From: Candidula unifasciata
Taxonomy: Eukaryota; Mollusca; Gastropoda; Stylommatophora; Geomitridae
DNA: 64,000 bases
NCBI GenBank assembly: GCA_905116865.2
Contig: CAJHNH020006113.1
Span: 363,445-427,444 of the forward strand
Direction: 5' to 3'
In this document: piece by piece, positions 1-11,600 of the stretch
How positions within the stretch are numbered: position 1 is the stretch's first letter
How the letters are laid out: each line of letters opens with the position of its first letter
The notes under the pieces: model-generated
What the model was told of the DNA's origin: nothing
What the model saw: the letters and a program-made list of their open reading frames with translations, nothing else
Databases searched by the model: none
Translations under genes and position numbers: made by a program

Positions 1-470
1 CACAAGGATCAACATATATAAAACGTCGATAAGACCAGTCGTTTTATATAGCTCTGAAACTTGAAGCAGAAATAAAAGAGTTAAAGCCTTATTACAGGTT
101 TCCGAAAACAGTCTTACGACAAACCTTTGGACCCATCAAAGATGCTAACAGCTGGGAATGGAGAGTGAGAAGCAACAACGTAACACATAATCTGTTCAAA
201 TCACCATTGATTACTGGCATCCTGAGAGCTAACAGACTAAAATGGTTGGGGCATATTGAAAGAATGTCAGATGACAGAGAAGTAGAACTGTATACACCTG
301 AGAGAGGAATGGGCGTAGACCACGAGGCAGACAACAACAACAAAAAGTTCGAGAGATAATGTCCAGCCAGACCTGCAAACAACTGGTGTCACAAATTGTG
401 AAGAGAAGGCCAGCCAAAGAGATAATGGAAACGAGTGATATCTGCAGCAATAAACCTCAAGGGCTCAGAA
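1..470 (+). mobile_element. Degraded non-LTR retrotransposon, reverse transcriptase C-terminal part
   Basis: Fragments in shifting frames match the end of the reverse transcriptase typical of animal LINEs. TSIRPVVLYSSET (about 24-62) corresponds to the common IRPVVLYGSETW block, and its Trp codon is now a stop. RANRLKWLGHIERM (about 229-267) is the usual WxGHxxRM block. Stops and frameshifts mean it is dead. The copy is cut by the window edge on the left. Confidence 0.7.
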
Positions 471-559
471 TGCTAAACAAGAAGATGTCTAATATGTGCT
501 ACTTTATTTGAAGTAAATTTTCAGCATACATTTGACATTATGAATGTGGTTTTTTTTTT

Positions 560-680
560 TAAAGATATATTTTATAGACTATACACTATTCGTATTCGTA
601 TTCAGCCGAATAGTTGGTCCCGTTATTCGTATTCGGCCGAATAGTTAAAATCACTATTCGGTACAGCCCTAATTGTAACT
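560..680. mobile_element. hAT-like transposon end (MITE fragment)
   Basis: The stretch carries several copies of ATTCGGCCGAATAGT-like inverted words and finishes, read on the minus strand, with TAGGGCTGTACCGAATAG. That resembles the (C/T)AGGGCTGTxC terminus of many hAT elements. No transposase is present. The 24-bp array starts immediately next to this terminus. Confidence 0.4.
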
Positions 681-891
681 GATTCACATGCCGTGATTGT
701 AACTGACTCACATGCCGTGATTGTAACTGACTCACATGCAGTGATTGTAACTGACTCACATGCCGTGATTGTAACTGACTCACATACCGTGATTGTAACT
801 GACTCACATACCGTGATTGTAACTGACTCACATGCCGTGATTGTAACTGACTCACATGCCGTGATTGTAACTGACTCACATGCTGTGATTG
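669..891 (+). repeat. 24-bp minisatellite, about 9 copies
   Basis: Unit begins GATTGTAACTGACTCACATG and ends CCGT; copies differ by one or two bases. Each unit holds TGACTCA, the AP-1 consensus, and CACATG. The unit length is a multiple of three and stop-free in some frames, so repetitive open frames appear on both strands; they are not taken as genes. The array lies directly upstream of a retroelement 3' tail. Confidence 0.95.
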
Positions 892-1050
892 TTCGAAACT
901 TGACGTTCGACACTCAGGGGAAAGGCGAGATGGATATAAAATCAGACAGTTACTGGTACCATCAGAATTTGAACTCTTCGACTGCTGCTGAAGACGGGGA
1001 CGGAGCGCTTATGGGGGTGCCCCGAGTGCTGTGATGTCAATTCTTAATTG
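892..1050 (+). mobile_element. 3' tail of an RNase H-type non-LTR retroelement
   Basis: CACTCAGGGGAAAGGCGAG, ATCAGACAGTTACTGG, then GACGGAGCGCTTATGGGGG and GAGTGCTGTGATGTCAATTC are shared almost base for base with 48870-49020 and less closely with 34820-34985, 32375-32510 (reverse) and 54500-54615. It is the most 3' part of one repeated family in this window. The encoded end is out of frame or broken here. Confidence 0.65.
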
Positions 1051-1192
1051 AACATTCAACATTTAGAGCTGAAAGTCTCACAAGAAATGTTTCTAAATAC
1101 ATTTGATAGTAACAGTGGTCCTGACATCTTATGCTCTGATTGTAAACGACTTCTTAACGCCAGCTGCTCTGGTCTGTCACACTCGCCTTGAC

Positions 1193-1625
1193 CATGGGCT
1201 GTGTGGATTCCTATGACATGGCCTGTGCGGATTCTCATGCCACGGGCTGTGTGGATTCTCATGCCATGGGCTGTGTGGATTCTCATGCCATAGGCTGTGT
1301 GGATTCTTATGCCACGGGCTGTGTGGATTCTTATGCCACGGGCTGTGTGGATTCTTATGCCACGGGCTGTGTGGATTCTCATGCCATGGGCTGTGTGGAT
1401 TCCCATGCCACGGGCTGTGTGGATTCTCATGCCACGGGCTGTGTGGATTCTCATGCCATGGGCTGTGTGGATTCCCATGCCACGGGCTGTGTGGATTCTC
1501 ATGCCATGGGCTGTGTGGATTCTACTGCCACGGGCTGTGTGGATTCTCATGCCACGGGCTGAGTAGGTTCCCATGCCACGGGCTGTGTGGATTCCCATGC
1601 CACGGGCTGTGTGGTTTCCCATTAT
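1193..1625 (+). repeat. 24-bp minisatellite, about 18 copies
   Basis: Unit begins GGCTGTGTGGATTCTCATGC and ends CACG; copies differ mainly at CACG/CATG and CTC/CCC. Open frames on both strands through the array are by-products of a stop-free 24-bp unit. Confidence 0.95.
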
Positions 1626-1718
1626 TTCCAAAAGCTCGGTACACTGAGCTATCATTCAAGAAAGACAGAAAGGCAGCAACTAACCACCGACTTACCTTAG
1701 TCATCTGATTGTCTGCAG

Positions 1719-1884
1719 GCCGCAACACAGAAGAAATGAAACCAGTCACTTCAGTTCTTCACTTACTCCCGCCAACATACTTGTATCATCGTCACTTTCA
1801 TCGAAGCGATTATCTTTCCTGGAATCGTCATCGCCACAAACCGGAAGAGCAATGTCCGAGCGAGAGGTCAGCAGACGTGGCCAG
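1719..1884 (+). CDS. Candidate internal exon, unassigned
   Basis: A good acceptor (TGATTGTCTGCAG, ending 1718) is followed by about 170 bp that is open in two frames, then by two donors: CAG/GTACCT after 1884 and CCT/GTAAGT after 1890. One frame reads as Ser-rich and runs through the donor; the other is His/Arg-rich with a Trp and a Cys. The plus strand and position make it a possible upstream exon of the giant-exon gene at 8649, but neither frame joins that exon directly without a further exon between. No domain is recognised. It may equally be a chance open stretch. Confidence 0.25.
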
Positions 1885-1992
1885 GTACCTGTAAGTAACA
1901 CCAGCTGAAAAAAAAATTTAATTAATTTGTCATTTGGGGAAATTAGAGACTACGTGATCCTTATTGAAATATTGTAAACTATTCTTTTCTTA

Positions 1993-2250
1993 GCGTTCAC
2001 CAACTATAAACTCCGGTCGAAAGCTCTGATTGTTCGTCCATTTCTGGATTTGTATTTTCTTCCAGAGCGTGAGCTTTGAGTGCGCATTTGTTCTGGTGTA
2101 TTTGCATGCAGACTGTTGGTTTTTTTGCTCTCAGGCAGATGTACTTTGAATTCGAAAAAGGCACATCTAATTAGTCTGGTTGTACGACATGTTTATGAGA
2201 AGGCTGTGAGTTTATTTCCCTAAAATGTGGCTTCAAAACACAAACGGGGA
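1993..2250 (-). mobile_element. SINE family 1 copy
   Basis: Read on the minus strand it carries the family's ordered blocks: GTCTGCATGCAAATA, a GTTCTGGAA-like block, GAACAATCAGAGCTTTCGAC, GGAGTTTATAG and GGTGAACGCTAAG. The same ~290-bp sequence recurs at 8157, 19335, 25020, 27795, 42632, 53395, 55480 and 57308. No clear tRNA boxes are seen in this family. Confidence 0.75.
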
Positions 2251-2339
2251 ACTGTTAAATGAAAACCTACCGTATACGAGAGCGACCTCTCCCTACACAC
2301 AATCATGTCAATAATGCACAAAACGATGTTCTAGTGTGC

Positions 2340-3050
2340 TAAAATTTCTGGATACATCCATGCCCTGGCAGGTTTTGTCTCTGTCTTCTCAATGATGTGG
2401 GGAAGGGGGAGGGTCCTCAAGGTGTCCAAGCCTCAAAGTTCCGATGCCCGTGCTGTATTGTATATCATAGATAGGACCATGTCCTAGCTACAACCATGTC
2501 TAGCGGTGATGCTGTATTGTATATCATAGATAGGACCATGTCCTAGCTACAACCATGTCTCCAGTTCCAGAAATGAAGAAACCGATACTGACCACCTATA
2601 TCAGGACCGATCAACTTTTACATCCAGGTCATTGACAATGTTCAGCCCCTATGATGGTATCAATGTCTTTTCGAAAGGAGAGTTCCATGTTGATTGCTTG
2701 ATTGGTTGGTTTTCAGAAATCGACATGTGAGCATGAATTCACGATTGTAACATCTTGCTGTTAATGGGCCCAATAGCAATTAGTCCGTTCAATCCCTGTA
2801 ACACAGAAGTGTGAATGCCTGATAGCTCTTCATCCTATCTTTGTCCATTTGGAATCTTGAGCAAATAATAATTTAATATTAGACAATTTGATTGCTCCAG
2901 TAACTGTGTGTCCAGAAATCCTCCTGACAACTATGTTCTGTGTTCCCAGATTGTTCAACATGGCACAGGAGGCAGCTCTCTAGCTCTACAAGGTGAGGGG
3001 TCCCCAGTGGAGTCCGTCAGTGTCGTAACAATAATGCGATTCACCTACTA
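2340..3050. other. Intergenic, one short duplication
   Basis: No gene is seen. A 51-52-bp word starting TGCTGTATTGTATATCATAG occurs twice, at 2451 and 2509, essentially unchanged, separated by a few bases. The rest looks like unique, weakly AT-rich sequence. Confidence 0.6.
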
Positions 3051-5510
3051 GTGGTGATAAAAGTCGTGTTCATGTTGTTGATGACGGTGATGAAAGTCGT
3101 GTTCATATTGTTGATGGTGGTGATGAAAGTCGTGTTCATGTTGTTGATGACGGTGATGAAAGTCATGTTCATGTTGTTGATGACGGTGATGAAAGTCGTG
3201 TTCATGTTGTTGATGGTGGTGATGATAGTCGTGTTCATATTGTTGATGGTGGTGATAAAAGTCGTGTTCATGTTGTTAATGACGGTGATGATAGTCGTGT
3301 TCATATTGTTGATGGTGGTGATAAAAGTCGTGTTCATGTTGTTAATGACGGTGATGAAAGTCGTGTTCACGTTGTTGATGACGGTGATGATAGTCGTGTT
3401 CATGTTGTTGATGGTGGTGATGAAAGTCGTGTTCATGTTGTTGATGACGGTGATGAAAGTCGTGTTCATGTTGTTGATGGTGGTGATGATAGTCGTGTTC
3501 ATGTTGTTGATGACGGTGATGAAAGTCGTGTTCATGTTGTTGATGGTGGTGATAAAAGTCGTGTTCATGTTGTTAATGACGGTGATGATAGTCGTGTTCA
3601 TATTGTTGATGGTGGTGATAAAAGTCGTGTTCATGTTGTTAATGACGGTGATGAAAGTCGTGTTCATGTTGTTGATGGTGGTGATGAAAGTCGTGTTCAC
3701 GTTGTTGATGACGGTGATGAAAGTCGTGTTCATGTTGTTGATGGTGGTGATGATAGTCGTGTTCATGTTGTTGATGACGGTGATGAAAGTCGTGTTCATG
3801 TTGTTGATGACGGTGATGAAAGTCGTGTTCATGTTGTTGATGGTGGTGATGAAAGTCGTGTTCACGTTGTTGATGACGGTGATGAAAGTCGTGTTCATGT
3901 TGTTGATGGTGGTGATGAAAGTCGTGTTCATGTTGTTGATGACGGTGATGAAAGTAGTGTTCATATTGTTGATGACGGTGATGAAAGTCGTGTTCATGTT
4001 GTTGATGGTGGTGATGAAAGTCGTGTTCATGTTGTTGATGGTGGTGATGATAGTCGTGTTCATGTTGTTGATGACGGTGATAAAAGTCGTGTTCATGTTG
4101 TTAATGACGGTGATGAAAGTCGTGTTCACGTTGTTGATGACGGTGATGAAAGTCGTGTTCATGTTGTTGATGGTGGTGATGAAAGTCGTGTTCACGTTGT
4201 TGATGACGGTGATGAAAGTCGTGTTCATGTTGTTGATGGTGGTGATGATAGTCGTGTTCATGTTGTTAATGACGGTGATGAAAGTCGTGTTCATGTTGTT
4301 GATGGTGGTGATGAAAGTCGTGTTCATGTTGTTAATGACGGTGATGAAAGTCGTGTTCATGTTGTTGATGACGGTGATGAAAGTCGTGTTCATGTTGTTG
4401 ATGGTGGTGATAATAGTCGTGTTCATGTTGTTGATGGTGGTGATAATAGTCGTGTTCATGTTGTTGATGGTGGTGATAATAGTCGTGTTCATGTTGTTGA
4501 TGGTGCTGATGATAGTCGTGTTCATGTTGTTGATGACGGTGATGATAGTCGTGTTCATGTTGTTGATGGTGGTGATGATAGTCGTGTTCATGTTGTTGAT
4601 GACGGTGATGATAGTCGTGTTCATGTTGTTGATGGTGGTGATGAAAGTCGTGTTCATGTTGTTGATGGTGGTGATGATAGTCGTGTTCATGTTGTTGATG
4701 GTGGTGATGATAGTCGTGTTCATGTTGTTGATGGTGGTGATGATAGTCGTGTTCATGTTGTTGATGACGGTGATGATAGTCGTGTTCATGTTGTTGATGG
4801 TGGTGATGATAGTCGTGTTCATGTTGTTGATGGTGGTGATGATAGTCGTGTTCATGTTGTTGATGGTGGTGATGATAGTCGTGTTCATGTTGTTGATGAC
4901 GGTGATGATAGTCGTGTTCATGTTGTTGATGGTGGTGATGAAAGTCGTGTTCATGTTGTTGATGGTGGTGATGATAGTCGTGTTCATGTTGTTGATGGTG
5001 GTGATGATAGTCGTGTTCATGTTGTTGATGGTGGTGATGAAAGTCGTGTTCATGTTGTTGATGGTGGTGATGATAGTCGTGTTCATGTTGTTGATGGTGG
5101 TGATGAAAGTCGTGTTCACGTTGTTGATGGTGGTGATGATAGTCGTGTTCATGTTGTTGATGACGGTGATGATAGTCGTGTTCATGTTGTTGATGGTGGT
5201 GATGATAGTCGTGTTCATGTTGTTGATGGTGGTGATGAAAGTCGTGTTCATGTTGTTGATGGTGGTGATGAAAGTCGTGTTCATGTTGTTGATGACGGTG
5301 ATGATAGTCGTGTTCATGTTGTTGATGGTGGTGATGATAGTCGTGTTCATGTTGTTGATGGTGGTGATGATAGTCGTGTTCATGTTGTTGATGGTGGTGA
5401 TGAAAGTCGTGTTCACGTTGTTGATGGTGGTGATGATAGTCGTGTTCATGTTGTTGATGGTGGTGATGATAGTCGTGTTCATGTTGTTGATGACGGTGAT
5501 GATAGTTGTG
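3051..5510 (+). repeat. 33-bp minisatellite, about 74 copies (2.46 kb)
   Basis: Unit contains AGTCGTGTTCATGTTGTTGA followed by TGGTGGTGATGA or TGACGGTGATGA. Point variants (GAAAG/GATAG, GACGG/GGTGG, GTTCAT/GTTCAC) are shuffled among copies, a pattern of unequal exchange or conversion. Because 33 is a multiple of three and the unit has no stop in several frames, 400-900-codon open frames occur on both strands, with 11-residue periods such as NNMNTTIITTI. These are very unlikely to be genes. Every unit has a CpG inside TCGT. Confidence 0.97.
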
Positions 5511-5636
5511 ACAACAGTAATGATGACTATAATGATAATGGTGGTAATGATTATGACGATGATGATAATAAAAAGCATTATAATAAGTATTCAAATAATA
5601 ACAATTTTAACAGTTCGTCCAAACAATCACCTGATG

Positions 5637-5847
<211 letters not shown>

Positions 5848-6009
5848 GACCAAAAAGATAATATGGAATAAACTCCAATATTATCAATACAATCTCAGTT
5901 CACTTCCCAGTTTTCCCAAGGTTACAGGAAGCAGTTTTCCCAAGGTTACAGGAAGCAGAAGAACAATGATTGTGTAGCCGGCTCTATGCTGCAGGTGTCC
6001 ACACAGGGA

Positions 6010-6245
6010 CCCAACAACAACTAATGAGCACCAAATCATAACAGATATGAAAAGTCTGTTGGAGCTGTCGGCGTAACCAGAAAAGATTCATTTAAAAGAG
6101 GAAATCAGAAAGAGATTAGGACTGAGGTCAGTCATACGGTTTATTAAAAAGCAACAGATAAGATGGTTCGGTCATCTGCCAAGAATGCCCTTGTACCATG
6201 TGCCACAGACAGCTACGCTGAAGACATATAAAGGACTGAGCAAGG
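6010..6245 (+). mobile_element. Non-LTR retrotransposon remnant (reverse transcriptase end)
   Basis: Conceptual pieces read EHQIITDMKSLLEL and, in a second frame, GLRSVIRFIKKQQIRWFGH followed by LPRMPLYHVP. This matches the WFGHLxRM block at 42100-42150 (minus) and 50350-50400 (minus). In-frame stops show decay. The sequence runs straight into the polypurine array. Confidence 0.65.
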
Positions 6246-8052
6246 AGAAATGAGGAGGAGGGAGGAGAAGAGGAGGAGGAGGAGGAGGACAGCAGCAGCA
6301 GAAGAAGGAGGAGGAGGACAGCAGCAGCGGAAGAAGAAGGAGGAGGAGGAGGACAGCAGCAGCAGAGAAAGAAGGAGGAGGAGGAGGACAGCAGCAGCAG
6401 AAGAAGAAGAAGGAGGAGGAGGAGGACAGCAGCAGCAGAAGAAGAAGGAGGAGGAGGACAGCAGCAGCAGAAGAAGAAGAAGGAGGAGGAGGAGGAGGAG
6501 GAGGAGGAGGACAGTAGCAGCAGAAGAAGAAGAAGAAGAAGAAGGAGGACAGCAGCAGCAGAAGAAGGAGGAGGAGGAGGAGGACAGCAGCAGCAGAAGA
6601 AGAAGAACAAGAAGGAGGACAGCAGCAGCAGAAGAAGAAGAAGAAGGAGGAGGAGGAGGAGGACAGCAGCAGCAGAAGAAGGAGGAGGAGGAGGAGGACA
6701 GCAGCAGCAGAAGAAGAAGGAGGAGGAGGAGGACAGCAGCAGCAGAAGAAGAAGAAGGAGGAGGACAGCAGCAGCAGAAGAAGAAGAAGAAGGAGGAGGA
6801 CGATGAGGAGGAGGACAGCAGCAGCAGAAGAAGAAGGAGGAGGAGGAGGACAGCAGCAGCAGAAGAAGAAGAAGAAGGAGGAGGAGGAGGAGGAAAGCAG
6901 CAGTAGAAGAAGAAGAAGGAGGAGGATTAGGAGGAGGAGGAGGAGGACAGCAGCAGCAGAAGAAGGAGGAGGAGGACAGCAGCAGCAGAAGAAGAAGAAG
7001 AAGAAGAAGAAGGAGGAGGACAGCAGAAGAAGAAGAAGGAGGAGGAGGAGGACAGAAGCAGCAGAAGAAGGAGGAGGAGGAGGAGGACAGAAGCAGCAGA
7101 AGAAGAAGAAGGAGGAGGAGGAGGACAGAAGCAGCAGAAGAAGGAGGAGGAGGAGGAGGACACCAGCTGCAGAAGAAGGAGGAGGAGGAGGAGGACAGCA
7201 GAAGAAGAAGAAGGAGGAGGAGGAGGACAGAAGCAGCAGAAGAAGAAGAAGGAGGAGGAGGAGGACAGAAGCAGCAGAAGAAGGAGGAGGAGGAGGACAG
7301 AAGCAGCAGAAGAAGGAGGAGGAGGAGGAGGACAGAAGCAGCAGAAGTAGGAGGAGGAGGAGGACAGAAGCAGCAGAAGAAGGAGGAGGAGGAGGACAGA
7401 AGCAGCAGAAGAAGGAGGAGGAGGAGGACAGAAGCAGCAGAAGAAGGAGGAGGAGGAGGACAGAAGCAGCAGAAGAAGGAGGAGGAGGAGGACAGAAGAG
7501 GACACAGAGCAGAAGAAGCAGAAGAAGGAGGAGGAGGAGGACAGAAGCAGCAGAAGAAGGAGGAGGAGGAGGACAGAAGCAGCAGAAGAAGAAGGAGGAG
7601 GAGGAGGAGGACACCAGCTGCAGAAGAAGGAGGAGGAGGAGGACAGCAGCAGCGAAGAAGAAGGAGGAGGAGGAGGAGGACAGCAGCAGCAGCAGAAGAA
7701 GAAGGAGGAGGAGGACAGCAGCAGCAGCAGAAGGAGGGGGAGGAGGAGGACAGCAGCAGCAGAAGAAGAAGGAGGAGGAGGACAGCAGCAGCAGAAGAAG
7801 AAGGAGGAGGAGGAGGGGAGGAGGACAGCAGCAGAAGATGAAGGAGGAGGAGGATAAGAAGGAGGAAAGCAGCAGCAGAAGAAGGAGGAGGAGGAGGAGC
7901 AAAGCAGCAGCAGAAGAAGGAGGAGGAGGAGGAGGAGGAGGAAAGCAGCAGCAGAAGAAGGAGGAGGAGGATGAGGAGGAGGAAAGCAGCAGCAGAAGAA
8001 GAAGGAGGAGGAGGAGGAGGAAAGCAGCAGCAGAAGAAGGAGGAGGAGAAAA
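6246..8052 (+). repeat. 1.8-kb polypurine tract of GGA, GAA and CAG(CAG) runs
   Basis: Irregular cassettes of (GAG)n, GACAGCAGCAGCAGAAGAAG and (AAG)n repeat about 50 times with varying lengths. The plus strand is almost free of T, and C occurs only in the GCAGCA/ACAGC/GCAGAAG words. All six frames stay open for long stretches, giving Leu/Ser/Pro/Cys-rich or Arg/Glu-rich translations that are rejected as genes. The array starts exactly at the end of a LINE remnant. Confidence 0.95.
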
Positions 8053-8156
8053 AGACTTTGAACATTTACGATGAAAACAAACATGACAAATGTTTAGCTT
8101 GCTGAGCCGACAGTGGTGTTTGACGTGATCTCTTATATATTCATAATCATTGTATG

Positions 8157-8420
8157 GGTTCCGGAACCCCATTGTGGGGGGGGGGAACAAGAATAGACAC
8201 TTTGCCTCCCCAACAAGCATGTCGTAAGAGTTGACTAACAAGGGGGTTTTCTTCGAAGTCGCAGTGCTTCTGCCTGAGAGGCAAGGAACCAACAGTATAC
8301 AAGCAAATAAATCAGATCTGTAAAACGGGTGTGAACGCAACACTCATGTTCTGGAATAAGTCCAAAGCTAAGAGGTGGATGAGCAGCCAGAACGGTTTTC
8401 ACAGCCGGTAAACGCGAAGG
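8157..8420 (+). mobile_element. SINE family 1 copy
   Basis: Ordered blocks: GGGTTCCGGAACCCC, a G-run (10 G) then AACAAGAATAGACAC, GCATGTCGTAAGAGTTGACT, TTCGAAGTCGCAGTGCTTCT, GGAACCAACAGTATACAAGC, TCAGATCTGTAAAACGG and CAGCCGGTAAACGCGAAGG. Compare the copies at 25020, 27795 and 57308 in the same orientation. Confidence 0.75.
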
Positions 8421-8579
8421 AGAAAGAAACAGATATACATGATAGTGGTAGAAATATCGCAGAAAATTGTCATATTGATCTGTTTGTCCTAAAATTATTA
8501 TTACATACCGGCTGAATAAACAAGTTTTACCATAAACACACCTACAACTTGAAAATAGAAATTTATACCACAGAGGATT

Positions 8580-8648
8580 AGTTGTTGCTTTTTTTTTTTT
8601 TAGTTTATTTTAACTTATTTTTTTAACTTTAAAAATTTATTCCTTTAG
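8580..8648 (+). other. AT-rich tract and 3' splice site before the giant exon
   Basis: T-rich sequence (runs of 12 and 7 T) is followed by ATTTATTCCTTTAG, ending at 8648. This is a good acceptor two bases before the first ATG of the long open frame. It implies that the open frame is an exon with coding or leader exons further upstream. The ~160 bp before it (8421-8580) shows no other feature. Confidence 0.55.
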
Positions 8649-8650
8649 GC

Positions 8651-11600
8651 ATGGACTTTGCGACATTCCATCGGTCACGACGTCAAGCATTTTATGGCAA
8701 CCTCAAGAACAACGGGTTTAAACCCAAGCCATCCCCCGCCCAGGCTAATCTACTTAGAGAACAGATAAAACAACTTGACCCGGAAGTGAGAACTAGACTG
8801 AAGACCATTTATGCCAATATCGGATTTACCAACGGTTTTCAGAATCTACTGAGGGACGCACTTAAGACAGCCGGTCGATTGACCAGGGTCAGAGCAGTAG
8901 ACAGTTCCAGTTTGAATGGTGACCCCGGATCATCTGGAAGTTCAGGCAGGGTCAAGGCGAGGAAGACGGAGAATGGGGTCAATTCCACGGACCGTCAGGT
9001 CACAGAGACACATGCAGACAGCCCATCTCCTGGAAATGGCATGAAGACTTATAGAGACACATCTCAGATTACGCCTTCGAGAGATAAAACGCTTTCAACA
9101 TCCCGCTCTACATCTTCCTCATGGGCTGTAGGGCATCAGTCTCTTGCTACACACACCAGCGAGCCTCATTTTCCAATATCAAGTACCGGTTGGCGGCAGA
9201 ACTTCATCGAAACAAAGCCTCCTGCAACTGGAAATAGGTCACTGTCCGGCTCAAACCTGGACCAGGTGGTCAGTAACAGTCCTAGGTCACCAGCTGTAGA
9301 CTACCAACTAGCTCAAACCCAGACGACGGAATCTCGCCAAAGACATTTCGATGGCCGCCAACAACATCATCTCTGGCGCCAACAGCTGCACACGCCCGGG
9401 TCACGTGCCCAGTACAGACCGGAAGTAGCCAGCAACCGAATGTCCCGCCAAAATTCGTTGTTTCGGCAGCGAGATGGGTTGAATCAGCAGCTGCAACAAC
9501 GACAAACACAGCTGCCACAGTCATCACAACTTCAACAGTCATCACACCAGTTATTACAACCACAACACCAATTGCAACCAGAACAACAATTACACCAACC
9601 ACAACATCAGTTACAACAACAACTTCAAAATACGTTGCAGAAACCAAAATACCCGCTGCAACAACCACGACAACGACAACAATTACAGCTACGCCAATTA
9701 CAACAGCCCCAGCTACAACAATTTCAACAGGCACAACAATATCTACAACAGTTACCAAAACCACCACGAATACGCCAATTACAACAACAACAGTTACAAC
9801 AATTTCAACAGCAATTACAACAACCTCAACAACAGTTACAACAACCTCAACAACAGTTCCAACAACCTCAACAACAGTTACAACAACTTCAACAACAATT
9901 ACAACAACCTCAACAACAGTGGCAAAATCAGTTACAACAACAACGATTACTACAAGAACAAGAATTACAACTACAACAGTTGCAAGAAAAACAACCAAAA
10001 CAACAATTACAACCCCAACAAAGATTGCAAAAGTTGCGTAAATCAGAACAATATCACCAACAATCACAGCAACAATTACAACAACAAACACAACAAAAAC
10101 AACGACAATCACAACAACACCAACAATCACAACAACAATTACAACGATACCAACAATTAGAACACTCACAACAACGTTTACAGCCACAACCGCTGAACTC
10201 TCTGCTAGATGACACATTGTCTCCGCCCCAACGGATGTTTAAACAGCCACAACCGCTGAACTCTCTGCTAGATGACACATTGTCTCCGCCCCAACGGATG
10301 TTTAAACAGCCACAACCGCTGAACTCTCTGCTAGATGACACACTGTCTCCGCCCCAACGGATGTTTAAACAGCCACAACCGCTGAACTCTCTGCTAGATG
10401 ACACATTGTCTCCGCCCCAACGGATGTTTAAACAGCCACAACCGCTGAACTCTCTGCTAGATGACACATTGTCTCCGCCCCAACGGATGTTTAAACAGCC
10501 ACAACCGCTGAACTCTCTGCTAGATGACACATTGTCTCCGCCCCAACGGATGTTTAAACAGCCACAACCGCTGAACTCTCTGCTAGATGACACATTGTCT
10601 CCGCCCCAACGGATGTTTAAACAGCCACCCCAGCACCAACAACTACCTGACTTAGGAAACTACACAGTCACTGGCCAGTCTCTAGATCAGACCAAAGAAG
10701 ATGCATCGAAGACACCAGAACAGACATTAGAGAAGACACAACTGGAGACACTTGCTTCAGGACAACCCAACAGCCAGATCCTCGGTTCTGACAACACAAG
10801 TTCCAGCTCTATTCAACAGAGCACCACCAGAAGTGATAAGTCGCAGATGGAGAAGCAAACACAAATCTCTGCTAACTTACAGATAAACAAAGACCTCTAT
10901 ACCTATCGAGCAGAGGAAGTCAGCCATACGACAGAGGCTAATGAAGTAGCAAATACCGCCATAGCAAAGTCAACACATCCAACTCTCCATCAAGAGCAAT
11001 ACATGAACACTACAGGCGTTTCTGACTGGCAGAAAACATCTTGGACAACGCCGTATTTGACAACAGGAAAACTAACACAAACATCGACACTAAAACCAAC
11101 AATAACGACGACAATATCAATTACTAGGCCTACCATAAGTATTCTGCAATCACTGACAACATTGCATCTACCACAACCATCTACTACCGTATCCCCCGTC
11201 AACTCTACAGTGGATTTATCAAAACATAAAAGCAATACGGCCTTGAACGTTACCATTTTGGAGGTCAATGAAAAGTCAAAGGGCACATCAGGTGAGAAGA
11301 CAAATACTCAGGTTATAGTTCAAGGTCATCAGCAATATTCGTTGCCTTCGACAGAACTGACCTCATCAATTCATAACACATCGACTTCCAGTGTCACCAC
11401 GGAAAGTGTCACCAACGCCGGTGTCACCAACGCCAGTGTCACCAACGCCAGTGTCACCAACGCCAGTGTCACCAACGCCAGTGTCACCAACGCCAGTGTC
11501 ACCAACGCCAGTGTCACCAACGCCAGTGTCACCAACGCCAGTGTCACCAACGCCAGTGTCACCAACGCCAGTGTCACCACGGAAAGTTTCACCAACGCCA

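Noticed and set aside
6128..8343. Several 400-700-codon frames rich in Leu/Ser/Pro/Cys or Arg/Glu
   Set aside because: By-products of the polypurine tract, open in most frames at once.
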